64,000 nucleotides of DNA from Pyxidicoccus trucidator (GTDB taxonomy: Bacteria; Myxococcota; Myxococcia; Myxococcales; Myxococcaceae), in contig NZ_JAAIXZ010000004.1 of the NCBI RefSeq assembly GCF_010894435.1, positions 600,242-664,241 on the forward strand, read 5' to 3'. Under the pieces are notes generated by a model, which had not been told where the DNA came from, made no database searches, and worked only from the letters and a program-made list of their open reading frames with translations. Shown here in pieces: positions 8,611 to 18,544 of this stretch (the stretch's first letter is position 1; every line of letters starts with the position of its first letter). Made by a program: the position numbers and the translations under genes.

Positions 8611-9030
8611 GTGACGCGTGTGACCCACGCTGTGGCTCGGCCCCTGGTGCTCCTGCTGGAAGGCGACCCTGACATCCAGGGCACCATGGCGGAGGCCCTC
8701 CAAGATGAAGGCTACGAGGTGGCGCAGGCCCTCAATGGGAGCGAGGGGCTGCGCGTGCTGGAGGCGCTGAATGCGCCCTGCCTCGTGCTGGTGGACCTGG
8801 AGATGCCGTGGGTGGATGGCATCTCGTTCCTCGCGCGGCTGAGGGCGGACGCGCGCTACGCGGCCACGCGGGTGGTGGGGATGTCGGGAGAGCCCGGGCC
8901 GCTGTTGCCCGGGTTGGCGGAGAAGCTCCGCAAGCCCGTCAAGCTGGCGACGCTGCTGAGCGCGGTGGCGCGGCACTGCCCGCGGCCGGAGACCTCGGGC
9001 TCGTCCGGGTCCGGCACGCAGGTGGGTTAG
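8611..9030 (+). CDS. Stand-alone response regulator receiver
   Basis: This is a 139-residue single REC domain without an output domain. The phospho-acceptor Asp lies in VLVDLEMPWVDG, the switch Ser in GMSGEP and the conserved Lys in KLRKPV. The acidic pocket is reduced: LLLEGDPD replaces the usual E/D-D pair by E-G-D, so metal binding may be altered. I prefer GTG 8611 over GTG 8584 because a purine-rich site precedes it and the fold begins just after it. It lies between two duplicated barrel-like genes on the opposite strand. Its stop overlaps the stop of the downstream convergent gene by 4 bp. The partner kinase is unknown. Confidence 0.75.
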   Translation: MTRVTHAVARPLVLLLEGDPDIQGTMAEALQDEGYEVAQALNGSEGLRVLEALNAPCLVLVDLEMPWVDGISFLARLRADARYAATRVVGMSGEPGPLLPGLAEKLRKPVKLATLLSAVARHCPRPETSGSSGSGTQVG

Positions 9031-9896
9031 TAGGTGAGCCCCAGGCCGAAGTACGGGCCATGGAACGCGTCCACGTGGGCGACGCCGTCCACGTGCCCGG
9101 CGTCATCCAGCACCATGCCGCGGTAGCCGCCACGCAGCACCACCGCGCCCAGGTGCAGCGCCAGCGCGGCGCTCGCGTCCACCTGGCGGTAGGGGAAGGG
9201 CGTCACCTGCATGCGCGCCTCGAAGTCCAGCGGGCCCGCCATGCACGCCTCGAAGGACATGCCCAGGCTGGGGCCGACGAAGGAGATGTCCGGCGCGTTG
9301 GCGCTGCTGATGCCGGCCTCCGCGCGCAGCCGCGCCCGCTCCAGGGAGACGAGCGCCCAGGTGAGGTGAGCCTCCACCAGTGAGATGGTGTCCGTTTCCC
9401 CCGAGCCATCGTCCGCGCTCAGCCCCATGCCGGTGATGCGCGCGTCCACGCCGAAGCGGCGCCCCTCCAGGCCGATGAAGAGGTCCACCGCCCCGCCATC
9501 GGTGATGGGGCCGCCCTGCATGCCCAGCCGGAAGGACAGCGGCGCCGCGTGACGCTCTCCGCGCAGCTCGTTGTCCCGCCCCCGGCGGTCGTCCACCACC
9601 AGCCGGTGGTTGCCGCCGGAGAAGAGGAAGTGGAAGAGGCCCACCGCCACATCCACGTCGCTGTGATGGCTCACGTAGCGGCGGCGCGGACGGTCGTCGT
9701 CATCGTCGTTGTCGTCGTCGTCGCCGCCCGAGTCCTCCTGGCCCACCGGAGTGGCCTCGTGCGTCTTGTCGTCGTCCTTCTTCGAGTCGCTCTGGCCAGG
9801 CCGCGAGCGCTTGCCGAAGCGGGCCTCGGCCGGGCTCGGGCCCAGGATGAGCCCGAGTGCGAGAGCTGCACACAGCACTGCCCGGAGTGGCGACAC
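9027..9896 (-). CDS. Exported barrel-like protein, paralogue B
   Basis: This is a 289-residue exported protein starting at GTG 9896. The signal peptide ends near SPAEA. A strikingly acidic tract, mostly Asp, follows (about 55-68), and then a barrel-like domain (about 85-289) that aligns along its length with the protein at 7357-8220. It ends in GLGLTY, again an aromatic C-terminus. The acidic tract, where the paralogue is Ser/Asn-rich, may bind cations. That is inference. The two paralogues face the same way with a receiver gene on the other strand between them, consistent with a local duplication. The function is unknown. Confidence 0.7.
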   Translation of the reverse strand: MSPLRAVLCAALALGLILGPSPAEARFGKRSRPGQSDSKKDDDKTHEATPVGQEDSGGDDDDNDDDDDRPRRRYVSHHSDVDVAVGLFHFLFSGGNHRLVVDDRRGRDNELRGERHAAPLSFRLGMQGGPITDGGAVDLFIGLEGRRFGVDARITGMGLSADDGSGETDTISLVEAHLTWALVSLERARLRAEAGISSANAPDISFVGPSLGMSFEACMAGPLDFEARMQVTPFPYRQVDASAALALHLGAVVLRGGYRGMVLDDAGHVDGVAHVDAFHGPYFGLGLTY

Positions 9897-10011
9897 GGTT
9901 CTGCTCCTCGGTGGGGACCGGGAAAGGGGCTAACGGGGAACGTTGACGGCCGCCTGCCCGCTTTATTCATTCCTCCCCAGCAGCCCCCGTGACGTCCCGG
10001 AGCCCCCCCGC

Positions 10012-10146
10012 TCCGGTGCCCTCCCCCTCGCTGCTGCTCCCGGAGGCCCCCCCGACACTCCGGTGCTCTCCCCTCTCGCTGCCGCCCCCGGAGGTCCCCC
10101 CGCCACTCCAGTGCGCCCCCTCGCTTCCGCCCCGGAGTCCCGGTGT
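10012..10146. repeat. Three imperfect 47-48 bp GC-rich tandem repeats
   Basis: Units begin at 10012, 10059 and 10107. Each opens with TCCGGTG or TCCAGTG and continues through a C-rich CTCGCTGC core and a CCCGGAGG block. They lie in the 278-bp gap after the stop of the gene at 10175. Unit length is not constant modulo 3, so they are probably not decaying coding sequence. The role is unknown. Confidence 0.45.
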
Positions 10147-10174
10147 GGGGCGTGCTCCGACTCCGCCTCGCGGG

Positions 10175-11659
10175 CTACTTCTGGCCCTTGCCGGGGCTGT
10201 ACTTCTGGACGCACTCGCTCGGGGACTTGAGCCGGCACTTCGTCGTGCAGTGGGTGGCCTCGCACGTCGTGGTGCACACCCGCCGCGCGCTGGTGGGCAG
10301 CAGGTCGCAGGGGCTGCGCAGGTAGACGGTGATGGGCTCGTCATGCCCGATGCCGGACTCGTCCCGGCAGGACTCGAAGTCGCCGTCTCCATACACCTTG
10401 GAGCCGTCGTTCACGTTGCAACTGGGCGGGAGGCTGCTGGTGCTGCCCGGCTCGCAGGGCCCCACCGTCCGGGCCAGGCAGGCGAAGCCGGTGTCACCGG
10501 AGACATTGGTGTTGGCGCAGATGCGCGAGCCGAGGTGGCTGTCCCCGGACACCCAGTCCCGCGAGTAGCAGGCGTAGACGTTCTGGTACGGGTAGCCCTG
10601 GAAGCCCGGCTTGCTGAGAGAGGGCTTCCAGGTGTCCTTGTTCAGCACCACCTCGACGGCCAGCGCCTTGGCGTCGAAGAGGTTCCCGTAGAAGGCGCCC
10701 TCGCGGAAGGTGAAGGCGCCGAAGGCGGCCGCGGGGTACGTGCCCGGCGAGGTGGAGTACGCCTGGGACCACACCCACGAGCCGGGCGCCGTGGCGCGGT
10801 TGTACGGCGCGGACATGACGCTGTACATGCCGCTGTCAGGGCAGGTGAAGGTGGCGCTCGGGGCAATGCCGCCGCACGCGTTGCGGTCCGCCTCCACAAT
10901 GCGGTCCCCCCGCTCGCAGCCCGCCGGGTCCTTGCACACGCGCAGCACCCGGTCGCCACCGATTTGGCCCAGCTGGCCCGTGCACGTCCCCGGGTACGGC
11001 GCCCCCGCGGCCACCGTCACCGTCTCGCGCGGGGTGCAGGTGCCCACGCCCTCACCCACCCAGCCGCACTCGAGCCCCAGCCCCGAGCCTCCCGACGGGC
11101 AGGGCAGGAACATGGGGCTCCACTCCACGGAGGCGCCGGACGGGTTGAAGCGCCTCGGCTCGCGCGGATCCTCGGCGCGCATGGACAGCTCCACCTCGAG
11201 GCCATACGCGTTGTTGCGCGCCAGCAGGCACGCCGTCACGTAGCCCAGGCACGTGGAGTTGGGCGCGCCGTACTCCCACTCCGGGCACAGGCCCGCGCCG
11301 CCTTCGAATTTGTGCGGCACCCCCGCCACCGGGTCCATCCACTCCACCGCGCTGCCCGTGGGCAGGGCGCACTCCACCAGGTACTCCATGACGCGGAAGG
11401 CGGCGCCGTCCCGCAACTGGTTCTTGAGGCGATCATCGACGGCGAAGGCCTTGGTGCTGAGGGGCCCCGAGGTGAGCGCCTGCAGCGACTGGCGGTTGGT
11501 GGTGAGGGCGTTGAGGGCCAGGTCCCGGGTGTCGAGCGAGTTCAGGATGCGGATGCCAGGCTCGGCCACGGCCTGGGAGGCCGGGAGCAGCAGGGCGAGC
11601 ATGCAGGTGAGCAGGGCCAGCGCGGGCCGCGAGGAAGCACGGAGGACGAAGGGAGCCAT
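10175..11659 (-). CDS. Large exported cysteine-rich protein with degenerate NxL repeats
   Basis: This is a 494-residue exported protein whose signal peptide ends near SQAVA. Just after it come degenerate pentad-like repeats (LNSLDTRDLALNALTTN), then a domain containing VECALPTGSAVEW, an ACLLARNNAYGLEVE segment and EGAFYGNLF, and a Cys-rich tail (CTTTCEATHCTTKC). The order N/L repeats, CALxxG, W-x-x-YG, EGxFxGNLF is the same as in the NGLST lipoprotein at 61032-62030, so I place the two in one family. I do not recognise a catalytic motif. It is probably a surface or secreted protein. The start is ATG 11659. GTG 11707 is possible but would lengthen the signal peptide poorly. Confidence 0.7.
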   Translation of the reverse strand: MAPFVLRASSRPALALLTCMLALLLPASQAVAEPGIRILNSLDTRDLALNALTTNRQSLQALTSGPLSTKAFAVDDRLKNQLRDGAAFRVMEYLVECALPTGSAVEWMDPVAGVPHKFEGGAGLCPEWEYGAPNSTCLGYVTACLLARNNAYGLEVELSMRAEDPREPRRFNPSGASVEWSPMFLPCPSGGSGLGLECGWVGEGVGTCTPRETVTVAAGAPYPGTCTGQLGQIGGDRVLRVCKDPAGCERGDRIVEADRNACGGIAPSATFTCPDSGMYSVMSAPYNRATAPGSWVWSQAYSTSPGTYPAAAFGAFTFREGAFYGNLFDAKALAVEVVLNKDTWKPSLSKPGFQGYPYQNVYACYSRDWVSGDSHLGSRICANTNVSGDTGFACLARTVGPCEPGSTSSLPPSCNVNDGSKVYGDGDFESCRDESGIGHDEPITVYLRSPCDLLPTSARRVCTTTCEATHCTTKCRLKSPSECVQKYSPGKGQK

Positions 11660-11836
11660 TCGGGACGGACCTCGACGATGAAGGGAACGTGACTCAGCGG
11701 TTAGCACGTGGCGGGCCGGGCTCCGGGCCTCGTGCTTTCGCGGGGTTGCACGTGCGCCAGGCGTCCCGTGTTGCTCCCCGGTCCACAGCGCCGGGTGGCG
11801 TGTGGACTGGAGGACAACGCCCCTGGCGGGGGTTCT

Positions 11837-12217
11837 TCAGCGCCTTGCGACCTTCTTGCCGCGGACGGGCGCCTTGCCGGCACGGCGGTGCTCGGGGCGG
11901 CCCTGGGAGGCGGGCGGCTCGGGCGACGCGGCGCACGCGGCGGTGGCCGTCAGCGCGGCCTGCGTGGCCTGGTGCTGTTGCTCCAGCGTCCGCAGCCGGC
12001 GCGACTGGGCCTCGCGCAGGGCCTGCAGCTCCGCCACGCGCGCTTCCGACTCGGCCGCCTCGCGCTCCAGTTGGGTGTTGCGCTCCACCAGCGCGGAGAT
12101 GGAGCGCGAGCCCGCCCAGGCCCCCGACGTGGCGAGCAGCACCGCGCCCGCCAGCAGGCCCCAGGGCAGCCACGCCCGGCGCCGTCGCGCCGACTCGCTC
12201 TGCTGCGTCGCTTCCAT
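11837..12217 (-). CDS. Small membrane-anchored coiled-coil protein
   Basis: This is a 126-residue protein starting at ATG 12217. A basic N-terminus is followed by one membrane helix (about 17-36). A heptad-patterned coiled coil rich in Glu, Ala and Leu follows (about 40-88), then a basic Ala/Pro tail. This looks like an inner-membrane protein with a periplasmic coiled coil. It is a plausible companion of the kinase 72 bp upstream on the same strand, but the function is unknown. An upstream GTG at 12268 would add 17 residues without homology. Confidence 0.6.
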   Translation of the reverse strand: MEATQQSESARRRRAWLPWGLLAGAVLLATSGAWAGSRSISALVERNTQLEREAAESEARVAELQALREAQSRRLRTLEQQHQATQAALTATAACAASPEPPASQGRPEHRRAGKAPVRGKKVARR

Positions 12218-12289
12218 GACCCGCAAGGCTAGCGGCCCTACCGGGGTAGGCCTCAAGGCCACCTCCACCCCGGGGCCAGGCCAGGGCCG

Positions 12290-14857
12290 TCAGCCGCGCG
12301 GCAGCCGCAGCACGAAGCGGGCGCCGGGGCCGTCGGACGGGTCCTCCACCGTCAGCTCGCCGCCGTGGGCGCGGGCAATCTGGCGGGAGATGTAGAGCCC
12401 CAGGCCCAGGCTGGCGTGGGCGTGCTCGCCGGTGGCGCGCTCGAAGCGCTCGAAGATGCGCGCCTGCGACTCGTGGGAGATGCCGGGGCCCCAGTCGCGC
12501 ACGGCGATGACGGCCGTCGCGTCCTCGGAGTCCACGGACAGCTCCACCGGTTGGCCGGGCGCGTACTTCATGGCGTTGGACAGCAGGTTCATCAGCACCT
12601 GCTCCACCCGGAGCTTGTCCACCCGGGCCCGCACCGGCGCGTTCGCGAGCACCGCCACCGCGCTGCCCGAGGCGGCCAGCGAGTCCTCCATGCGCGCCAC
12701 CAGCCGGTGCGCCAGCGCGGCCAGGTCCACCTCCTCGTGCTCCAGCTCCAGGCGCCCGGTGCTGATGCGCGTCACGTCGAACAGGTGCGTGACGAGGTGG
12801 CCCAGGCGGTCCGCCTGGCGCCGCGCGCTGGCCAGCCCCTGCTTCAGCCGCTCCGGGGGGATGGGCGTGTCGCGCTCCGTCGCGCGCTGGAGCGAGGAGA
12901 GCTGGAGCTGCAGCGCGGACAGCGGCGTGCGTAGCTCGTGCGTGGCGATGGCCACGAACTCGTCGCGCGCCGCCACCGCCCCTTCCATCTCCCGGTACAG
13001 CCACGCGTTGTCCACCGCGAGCGCGGCGCGCGCCGCCACGTCCTCCAGGAAGACCAGGTCCCGGCCCTGGTAGCGCCGGGACGGCGTCTGCGAGGCCACG
13101 CTCAGCACGCCGAGCGTGCGCCCCCGCGCCACCAGGGGCACGAACATGACCGAGCGCGGGCTCAGCGCCTCCATCAACTGGCGGTGCTCGGGCGACACCG
13201 CGAGGGCGTCCAGCCACTTCGGGCCCAGCTCCGACGCCAGCTCCGACTGCCCCGTCTCCAGGACGCGGCGGATGGGCGAGTGCATGCCGGGCGGCGGCGG
13301 GAAGCGCCGGGACTCTTCCAGCAGGTGCTGGGTGCGGGCATCGCTCGCCAGGGCCTCCACCCGCTCCAGCCGGGCCCCATCCGGCGTGAGGATGTCCACC
13401 GTGCAGTAGTCCGCCAGCCCTCCCACCAGCACGCGCGCCACGGTGCTCAAAGTGGTGCGCCAGTCCAGCGAGGTGGACAGGCGCGCGGTGGCGTCGGCGA
13501 GGAAGCGCAGCCGCTCCTGCTCCCGGAGCTGCTCTGTCACCTCCCGCACCGTGGCACCCACGCCCAGCGGCTCGCCGCCCAACTGCACGGGGAAGTAGCT
13601 GGCCAGGTAGTGGCGCGGCTCGCCCGGGCGGGGGTCCTGCACCTGAAGGTCCACCACCGGCTCGCCCGTGCGCAGCACTCCTCGCAGCAGCTCCGCCAGG
13701 GCCTCCGCGCCGGGCCCCAGCACCTCCATGGGGGTGCGGCCCCGGTGCTCCTCCGGCGTCGCGCCGTTGATGGCGGCCAGCACCGGGTTGATGTGCACGT
13801 AGTGCAGCTCCCGGTCCAGGAAGCCCATGCCGACCGGCGAAGCGGCGAGGAAGGACTCCATCAGCGTGAGGGAGGTGTCCCGGGCCCGCAGTGCCTCCTT
13901 CGCCTCGCGGTACAGCCGCGCGTTGTCCACCGCGAGCGCCGCGCGGCGGGCGAACTCCTCCGCGTAGGTCAGGTCCCTCGGGGTGTAGCGGCGCGCGAGC
14001 GAGGTGGAGATGAGGGTGATGAGGCCGAAGCGGCGCTCGCCCCTCACCAGCGGCAGGGCAATCATGGAGCGGGGCGCCAGCTCCTCCATCATCCGCAGGT
14101 GCTCGGGTGAGCGCGCGTGGCGCTCCAGCCACTCGGGGGTGATGTCCGGCACGAGCAGCGTGCGCCCCGAGGCGATGGCCCGCGACATCACGGTGTCCGT
14201 GTCCAGCCGCGCCGGATACGGCAGCGCGCGGTTCAGCAGCTCCTGGCGCCCGGCGTCCCGGGCGAAGAGGGCGAGCCGGTGCAGCGCGCCGTCCTCGCCC
14301 AGCACGTCCAGCAGGCAGTAGTCCGCCCACTCGTGCGTCGCCAGGCGCGCCACCGCCGTGAGCGTCGTCTCCCACTCCAGCGACTCCGCCAGCAGGCGGC
14401 TGGCCCCGGAGATGAAGGCCTCCGCGCGCTCGGCCACCTTGCGCTCGGTGATGTCGACGGTGACGGCCACCGCGCCCAGCAGGGCGCCATCCGCGCTGTA
14501 CAGCGGGGTGGCGGAGTTGAGGATGGTGCGCCGCGAGCCGTCGAACGCGACGATGTCCAGCTCCTGGTTGAGCACCGTCTCCCCTTGGCGGAGCGCGCGC
14601 GCCATGCCCCACTCGTGCGCCTCCAGTCGCCGGCCGGTGTCCGGCCACCAGGCCTCGTACTGGTCGTAGGCGGAGATGTCGTCCGCCCGAGGCGTCCTCC
14701 CGCCCCAGAGGGACTCCGCGGCCGCGTTCGTCTCCACCAGCCGCCCGCTCGCGTCCGCCAGGAAGACGCCCACCGGCAGCAGCCGCAGCACGGCGCGCAG
14801 CCGCTCCCGCTCGGTGGAGGAGGCGACCTCGGGGGCGGTAGGGAGAGACTCGGACAT
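12290..14857 (-). CDS. PAS-GAF-PAS-GAF sensor histidine kinase
   Basis: This 855-residue cytoplasmic kinase has no membrane segments. The domain order is PAS (about 25-140), GAF (about 150-300), PAS (about 325-435), GAF (about 450-605), HisKA with phospho-acceptor His640 in IATHELRTPL, and HATPase (about 740-855) with MNLLSNAMKYAP, DWGPGI and GLGLGLYI. The two GAF domains are internal duplicates: both carry SPEHxxxMExLxPRS and RRYxxRDL followed by a RAALAVDNAxLYRE linker. Catalytic boxes are complete. The ligands of the sensor domains and the partner regulator are unknown. The frame extends to 14935, but ATG 14857 fits the PAS start. Confidence 0.85.
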   Translation of the reverse strand: MSESLPTAPEVASSTERERLRAVLRLLPVGVFLADASGRLVETNAAAESLWGGRTPRADDISAYDQYEAWWPDTGRRLEAHEWGMARALRQGETVLNQELDIVAFDGSRRTILNSATPLYSADGALLGAVAVTVDITERKVAERAEAFISGASRLLAESLEWETTLTAVARLATHEWADYCLLDVLGEDGALHRLALFARDAGRQELLNRALPYPARLDTDTVMSRAIASGRTLLVPDITPEWLERHARSPEHLRMMEELAPRSMIALPLVRGERRFGLITLISTSLARRYTPRDLTYAEEFARRAALAVDNARLYREAKEALRARDTSLTLMESFLAASPVGMGFLDRELHYVHINPVLAAINGATPEEHRGRTPMEVLGPGAEALAELLRGVLRTGEPVVDLQVQDPRPGEPRHYLASYFPVQLGGEPLGVGATVREVTEQLREQERLRFLADATARLSTSLDWRTTLSTVARVLVGGLADYCTVDILTPDGARLERVEALASDARTQHLLEESRRFPPPPGMHSPIRRVLETGQSELASELGPKWLDALAVSPEHRQLMEALSPRSVMFVPLVARGRTLGVLSVASQTPSRRYQGRDLVFLEDVAARAALAVDNAWLYREMEGAVAARDEFVAIATHELRTPLSALQLQLSSLQRATERDTPIPPERLKQGLASARRQADRLGHLVTHLFDVTRISTGRLELEHEEVDLAALAHRLVARMEDSLAASGSAVAVLANAPVRARVDKLRVEQVLMNLLSNAMKYAPGQPVELSVDSEDATAVIAVRDWGPGISHESQARIFERFERATGEHAHASLGLGLYISRQIARAHGGELTVEDPSDGPGARFVLRLPRG

Positions 14858-15063
14858 TCGGGGAGGGAGGGCCTGGGCCCGGAAAGCGACCTTGGGGCCC
14901 GGTGCCCCCCGCTGACAACCCTGGCCCGCGCGCAACGTCCGCCCCTGGATTTACATGGCTATCCCGGAATCGTCTGCTGTTGGCCGTCGGGGCGGGCTTG
15001 ATTCCGGGACGGTGGCGGGGCGTCATCCGGGGCCTTTCCACAACTTCTGGAGCCGATGGGCTG

Positions 15064-15912
15064 ATGGCGATTGCTTGCGTGGTGCTGGACTTCGACGGGA
15101 CCTTCACGGACGTGGCGGCGGAGAGCGCGCCGTTCCTGCAACACTTCCGCGACGGGCTGGCGCGGGTGCTGGGGGAGAACCTGGAGGCGGCGTGGGAGGA
15201 GGAGGTCGCCGCGCTGCGCGCGGGGGCGGACGCGCTGGGGTGGGATTTGGGCGGCAGGGTGGTGGCGCCGGCCACGGCGGACCCGTACCTGACGGCCACG
15301 TGCGCGGCGCACCGGCTGCTCCAGCGCTTCGGCAAGGGCGCGGACGAGGCGGTGCGCTCGGAGGCGGTGCAGGGGCTGTACCGCGAGGCGTATGCGTACT
15401 CGGCCACCGCCTTCAAGCCGGAGGCGAAGGAGGTGCTGGAGGCGCTGCTGGCCACGGGCCTGCCGGTGACGGTGGTGACGAACGCGCACACGGACCTGGT
15501 GGAGAAGAAGCTGGACCAGCTGGCGCCGAAGGGGCGTGAGCGACTGAAGGTGTCCGGGGACGCGCGCAAGTTCCTGTTGGACGCTCCGGACGGGCCGGAC
15601 GCGCGCTTCGCCGCGGTGCCGGAGACGCAGGTGCTGGACGGCGTGCTGCGCCGCCCCATCTACCTGCGCCGGGGCCGGTACTTCGAGGCGCTCAAGCGCG
15701 TCTGGGACGCCACGGGCACGCGGCCGGAGGAGACGCTGGTGGCCGGTGACATCTACGAGCTGGACCTGGCGATGCCGGCCGCGCTGGGCGCGCACGTGCA
15801 GCTGGTGGCGCGCGACAACGTGCTGCCCTACGAGCTGAAGGCGATGGAGGCGCTCGGTGCCCGCGGCGGCGTGGACCGCAGCCTGCGCGCCCTGCTGCCC
15901 CGCCTGCGCTGA
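15064..15912 (+). CDS. HAD-family hydrolase
   Basis: This is a 282-residue HAD-superfamily protein. Motif I is LDFDGTFTD, with the nucleophile Asp in the usual phosphatase form. Motif II is the Thr in VTVVTNAH, motif III a Lys in the region before GRERLKVSGD, and motif IV VAGDIYELDLAMP. It probably removes phosphate from a small molecule in the cytoplasm. The substrate cannot be read from the sequence. The start is ATG 15064, just before the core. The frame upstream to 14902 carries no homology. It is divergent from the kinase gene and is followed by a strong hairpin. Confidence 0.75.
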   Translation: MAIACVVLDFDGTFTDVAAESAPFLQHFRDGLARVLGENLEAAWEEEVAALRAGADALGWDLGGRVVAPATADPYLTATCAAHRLLQRFGKGADEAVRSEAVQGLYREAYAYSATAFKPEAKEVLEALLATGLPVTVVTNAHTDLVEKKLDQLAPKGRERLKVSGDARKFLLDAPDGPDARFAAVPETQVLDGVLRRPIYLRRGRYFEALKRVWDATGTRPEETLVAGDIYELDLAMPAALGAHVQLVARDNVLPYELKAMEALGARGGVDRSLRALLPRLR

Positions 15913-15927
15913 CGTCCCGGGCGCAAA

Positions 15928-15957
15928 GGGCCGGGCGTTCCGCGTAACGCCCGGCCC
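15928..15957 (+). terminator. Strong terminator hairpin after the HAD gene
   Basis: Arms 15928-15939 (GGGCCGGGCGTT) and 15946-15957 (AACGCCCGGCCC) form a perfect 12-bp stem with a 6-nt loop, starting 15 bp after the HAD stop codon. There is no T tract. Confidence 0.65.
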
Positions 15958-16055
15958 GATATCCCCGCCCGGGCGGGGCGTTGATTACGACGTCCGTCGT
16001 ACTCTGACGTCTCCAGGTACGGCGCGTGTCGTCGTCCACCCTCCTGGAGAGTGCC

Positions 16056-16571
16056 ATGCCCGTCCGTCTCCGCTTCCTCCTGTCCTCGCTCGCCGGGGTG
16101 GGCGTGTCCGCCTGCGCGGCGGCGCCGGTGGTGGAGGAGCCCGTCGTCAGCACCTTCGTGAAGCTGCCGCCGAAGCCGTGGGGCTGTGCCTACGAGCTGT
16201 TCGAGGACCGCGAGCCGTCGCGGCCCTACCGGGTGCTGGGGACGCTGCCGCTGAGGACCAACGAGTGGCTGGGCGCGCGAAAGCGCAAGGCGCTGCTGCG
16301 CAGGACGGTGTGCGAGGCCGGCGCGGACGCCGTCCTCCTGCCGCGCCCGGAGGAGCGGGTGGTGGGCGACATGAACGTGCGCGAGTACACGGCCATCTTC
16401 ATCGCCTACACGGACGTGCCCGCGCGGACGGAGCCGGACGCGGCGCCGCCCCCGCTGCCCCCGCCTTCGGGCGAGGACTACACCGTGCCCATCAGCGAGG
16501 AGGTGATGGGTGACACCGAGGGCACCGAGGTGCGGCAGGAGGCCACCGAGCCGGACTGGGAGTCGCCCTGA
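16056..16571 (+). CDS. Lipoprotein of unknown function
   Basis: This is a 171-residue lipoprotein starting at ATG 16056 behind GGAG. The signal peptide ends in VSAC (Cys20). The mature part holds a compact domain (about 35-125) with two further cysteines and CEAGADAVLLPRPEE, a pattern seen in small envelope lipoproteins of the Rcs-like fold. It ends in a Pro- and Glu-rich tail. No enzymatic motif is visible. It is convergent with atpA and separated from it by a hairpin. Confidence 0.65.
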   Translation: MPVRLRFLLSSLAGVGVSACAAAPVVEEPVVSTFVKLPPKPWGCAYELFEDREPSRPYRVLGTLPLRTNEWLGARKRKALLRRTVCEAGADAVLLPRPEERVVGDMNVREYTAIFIAYTDVPARTEPDAAPPPLPPPSGEDYTVPISEEVMGDTEGTEVRQEATEPDWESP

Positions 16572-16579
16572 AAACACGA

Positions 16580-16610
16580 AGCCCCGCGTCCCGGTGAAGG
16601 GAGCGGGGCT
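16580..16610. terminator. Bidirectional terminator between the lipoprotein and atpA
   Basis: Arms 16580-16587 (AGCCCCGC) and 16603-16610 (GCGGGGCT) pair over 8 bp, between the stops at 16571 and 16632. A short A run at 16571-16574 gives a U run when transcribed leftward, that is, downstream of atpA. Confidence 0.6.
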
Positions 16611-16631
16611 CGAATGCGTCGGTGAAGGCGC

Positions 16632-18179
<1,548 letters not shown>

Positions 18180-18544
18180 GGGCGTTTCGCGTCCTTGCAC
18201 TGGGGCGGCCCACGTGGGGAAGGCCGCCGAAAGCTGGAAGTGGGGGCCCCTTACCATGCACACCCCCCCGCTGCAATGCGCACGGCATGGCTCGCGCATG
18301 AGGGAGATGATGGCCCCGGTAAGGGAGGGGACAGCCCCGGGCAGGGGATTCTTCCCCCCATGCCCTCCGTGAAGGCGCGCCACTTCTGCCGGGCATCAGC
18401 GCGAGCCCCGCTGCCCCTCGGACTCCGCTGCCGGCACCGGCGGGAGCGCGGCCGGGCGGACCGGGGCCCGGCCTCCCGTGTGGAGGGCTGCCCGGGCTGG
18501 TGCTGAAGGGGGATTCGGAGGCGGCTCGGGGGAGGCTCGCGCCG
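18180..18544 (-). promoter_or_regulatory. atpA leader region with a 5' hairpin
   Basis: This 365-bp stretch lies between the kinase stop and the atpA start. It is long for the inside of an ATP synthase operon, so atpA probably has its own promoter here. A 7-bp stem (18204-18210 with 18222-18228, arms GGCGGCC and GGCCGCC) lies about 25 nt before the ATG and would fall in the mRNA leader. I see no confident -35/-10 pair and no coding sequence. Confidence 0.45.

Noticed and set aside
11694..15659. A 1321-residue open frame antisense to no gene but overlapping the kinase region
   Set aside because: It is on the same strand but a different frame from the kinase at 12290-14857 and the coiled-coil gene. 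It is His-, Arg- and Gly-rich without any domain, as expected from a high-GC shadow frame.
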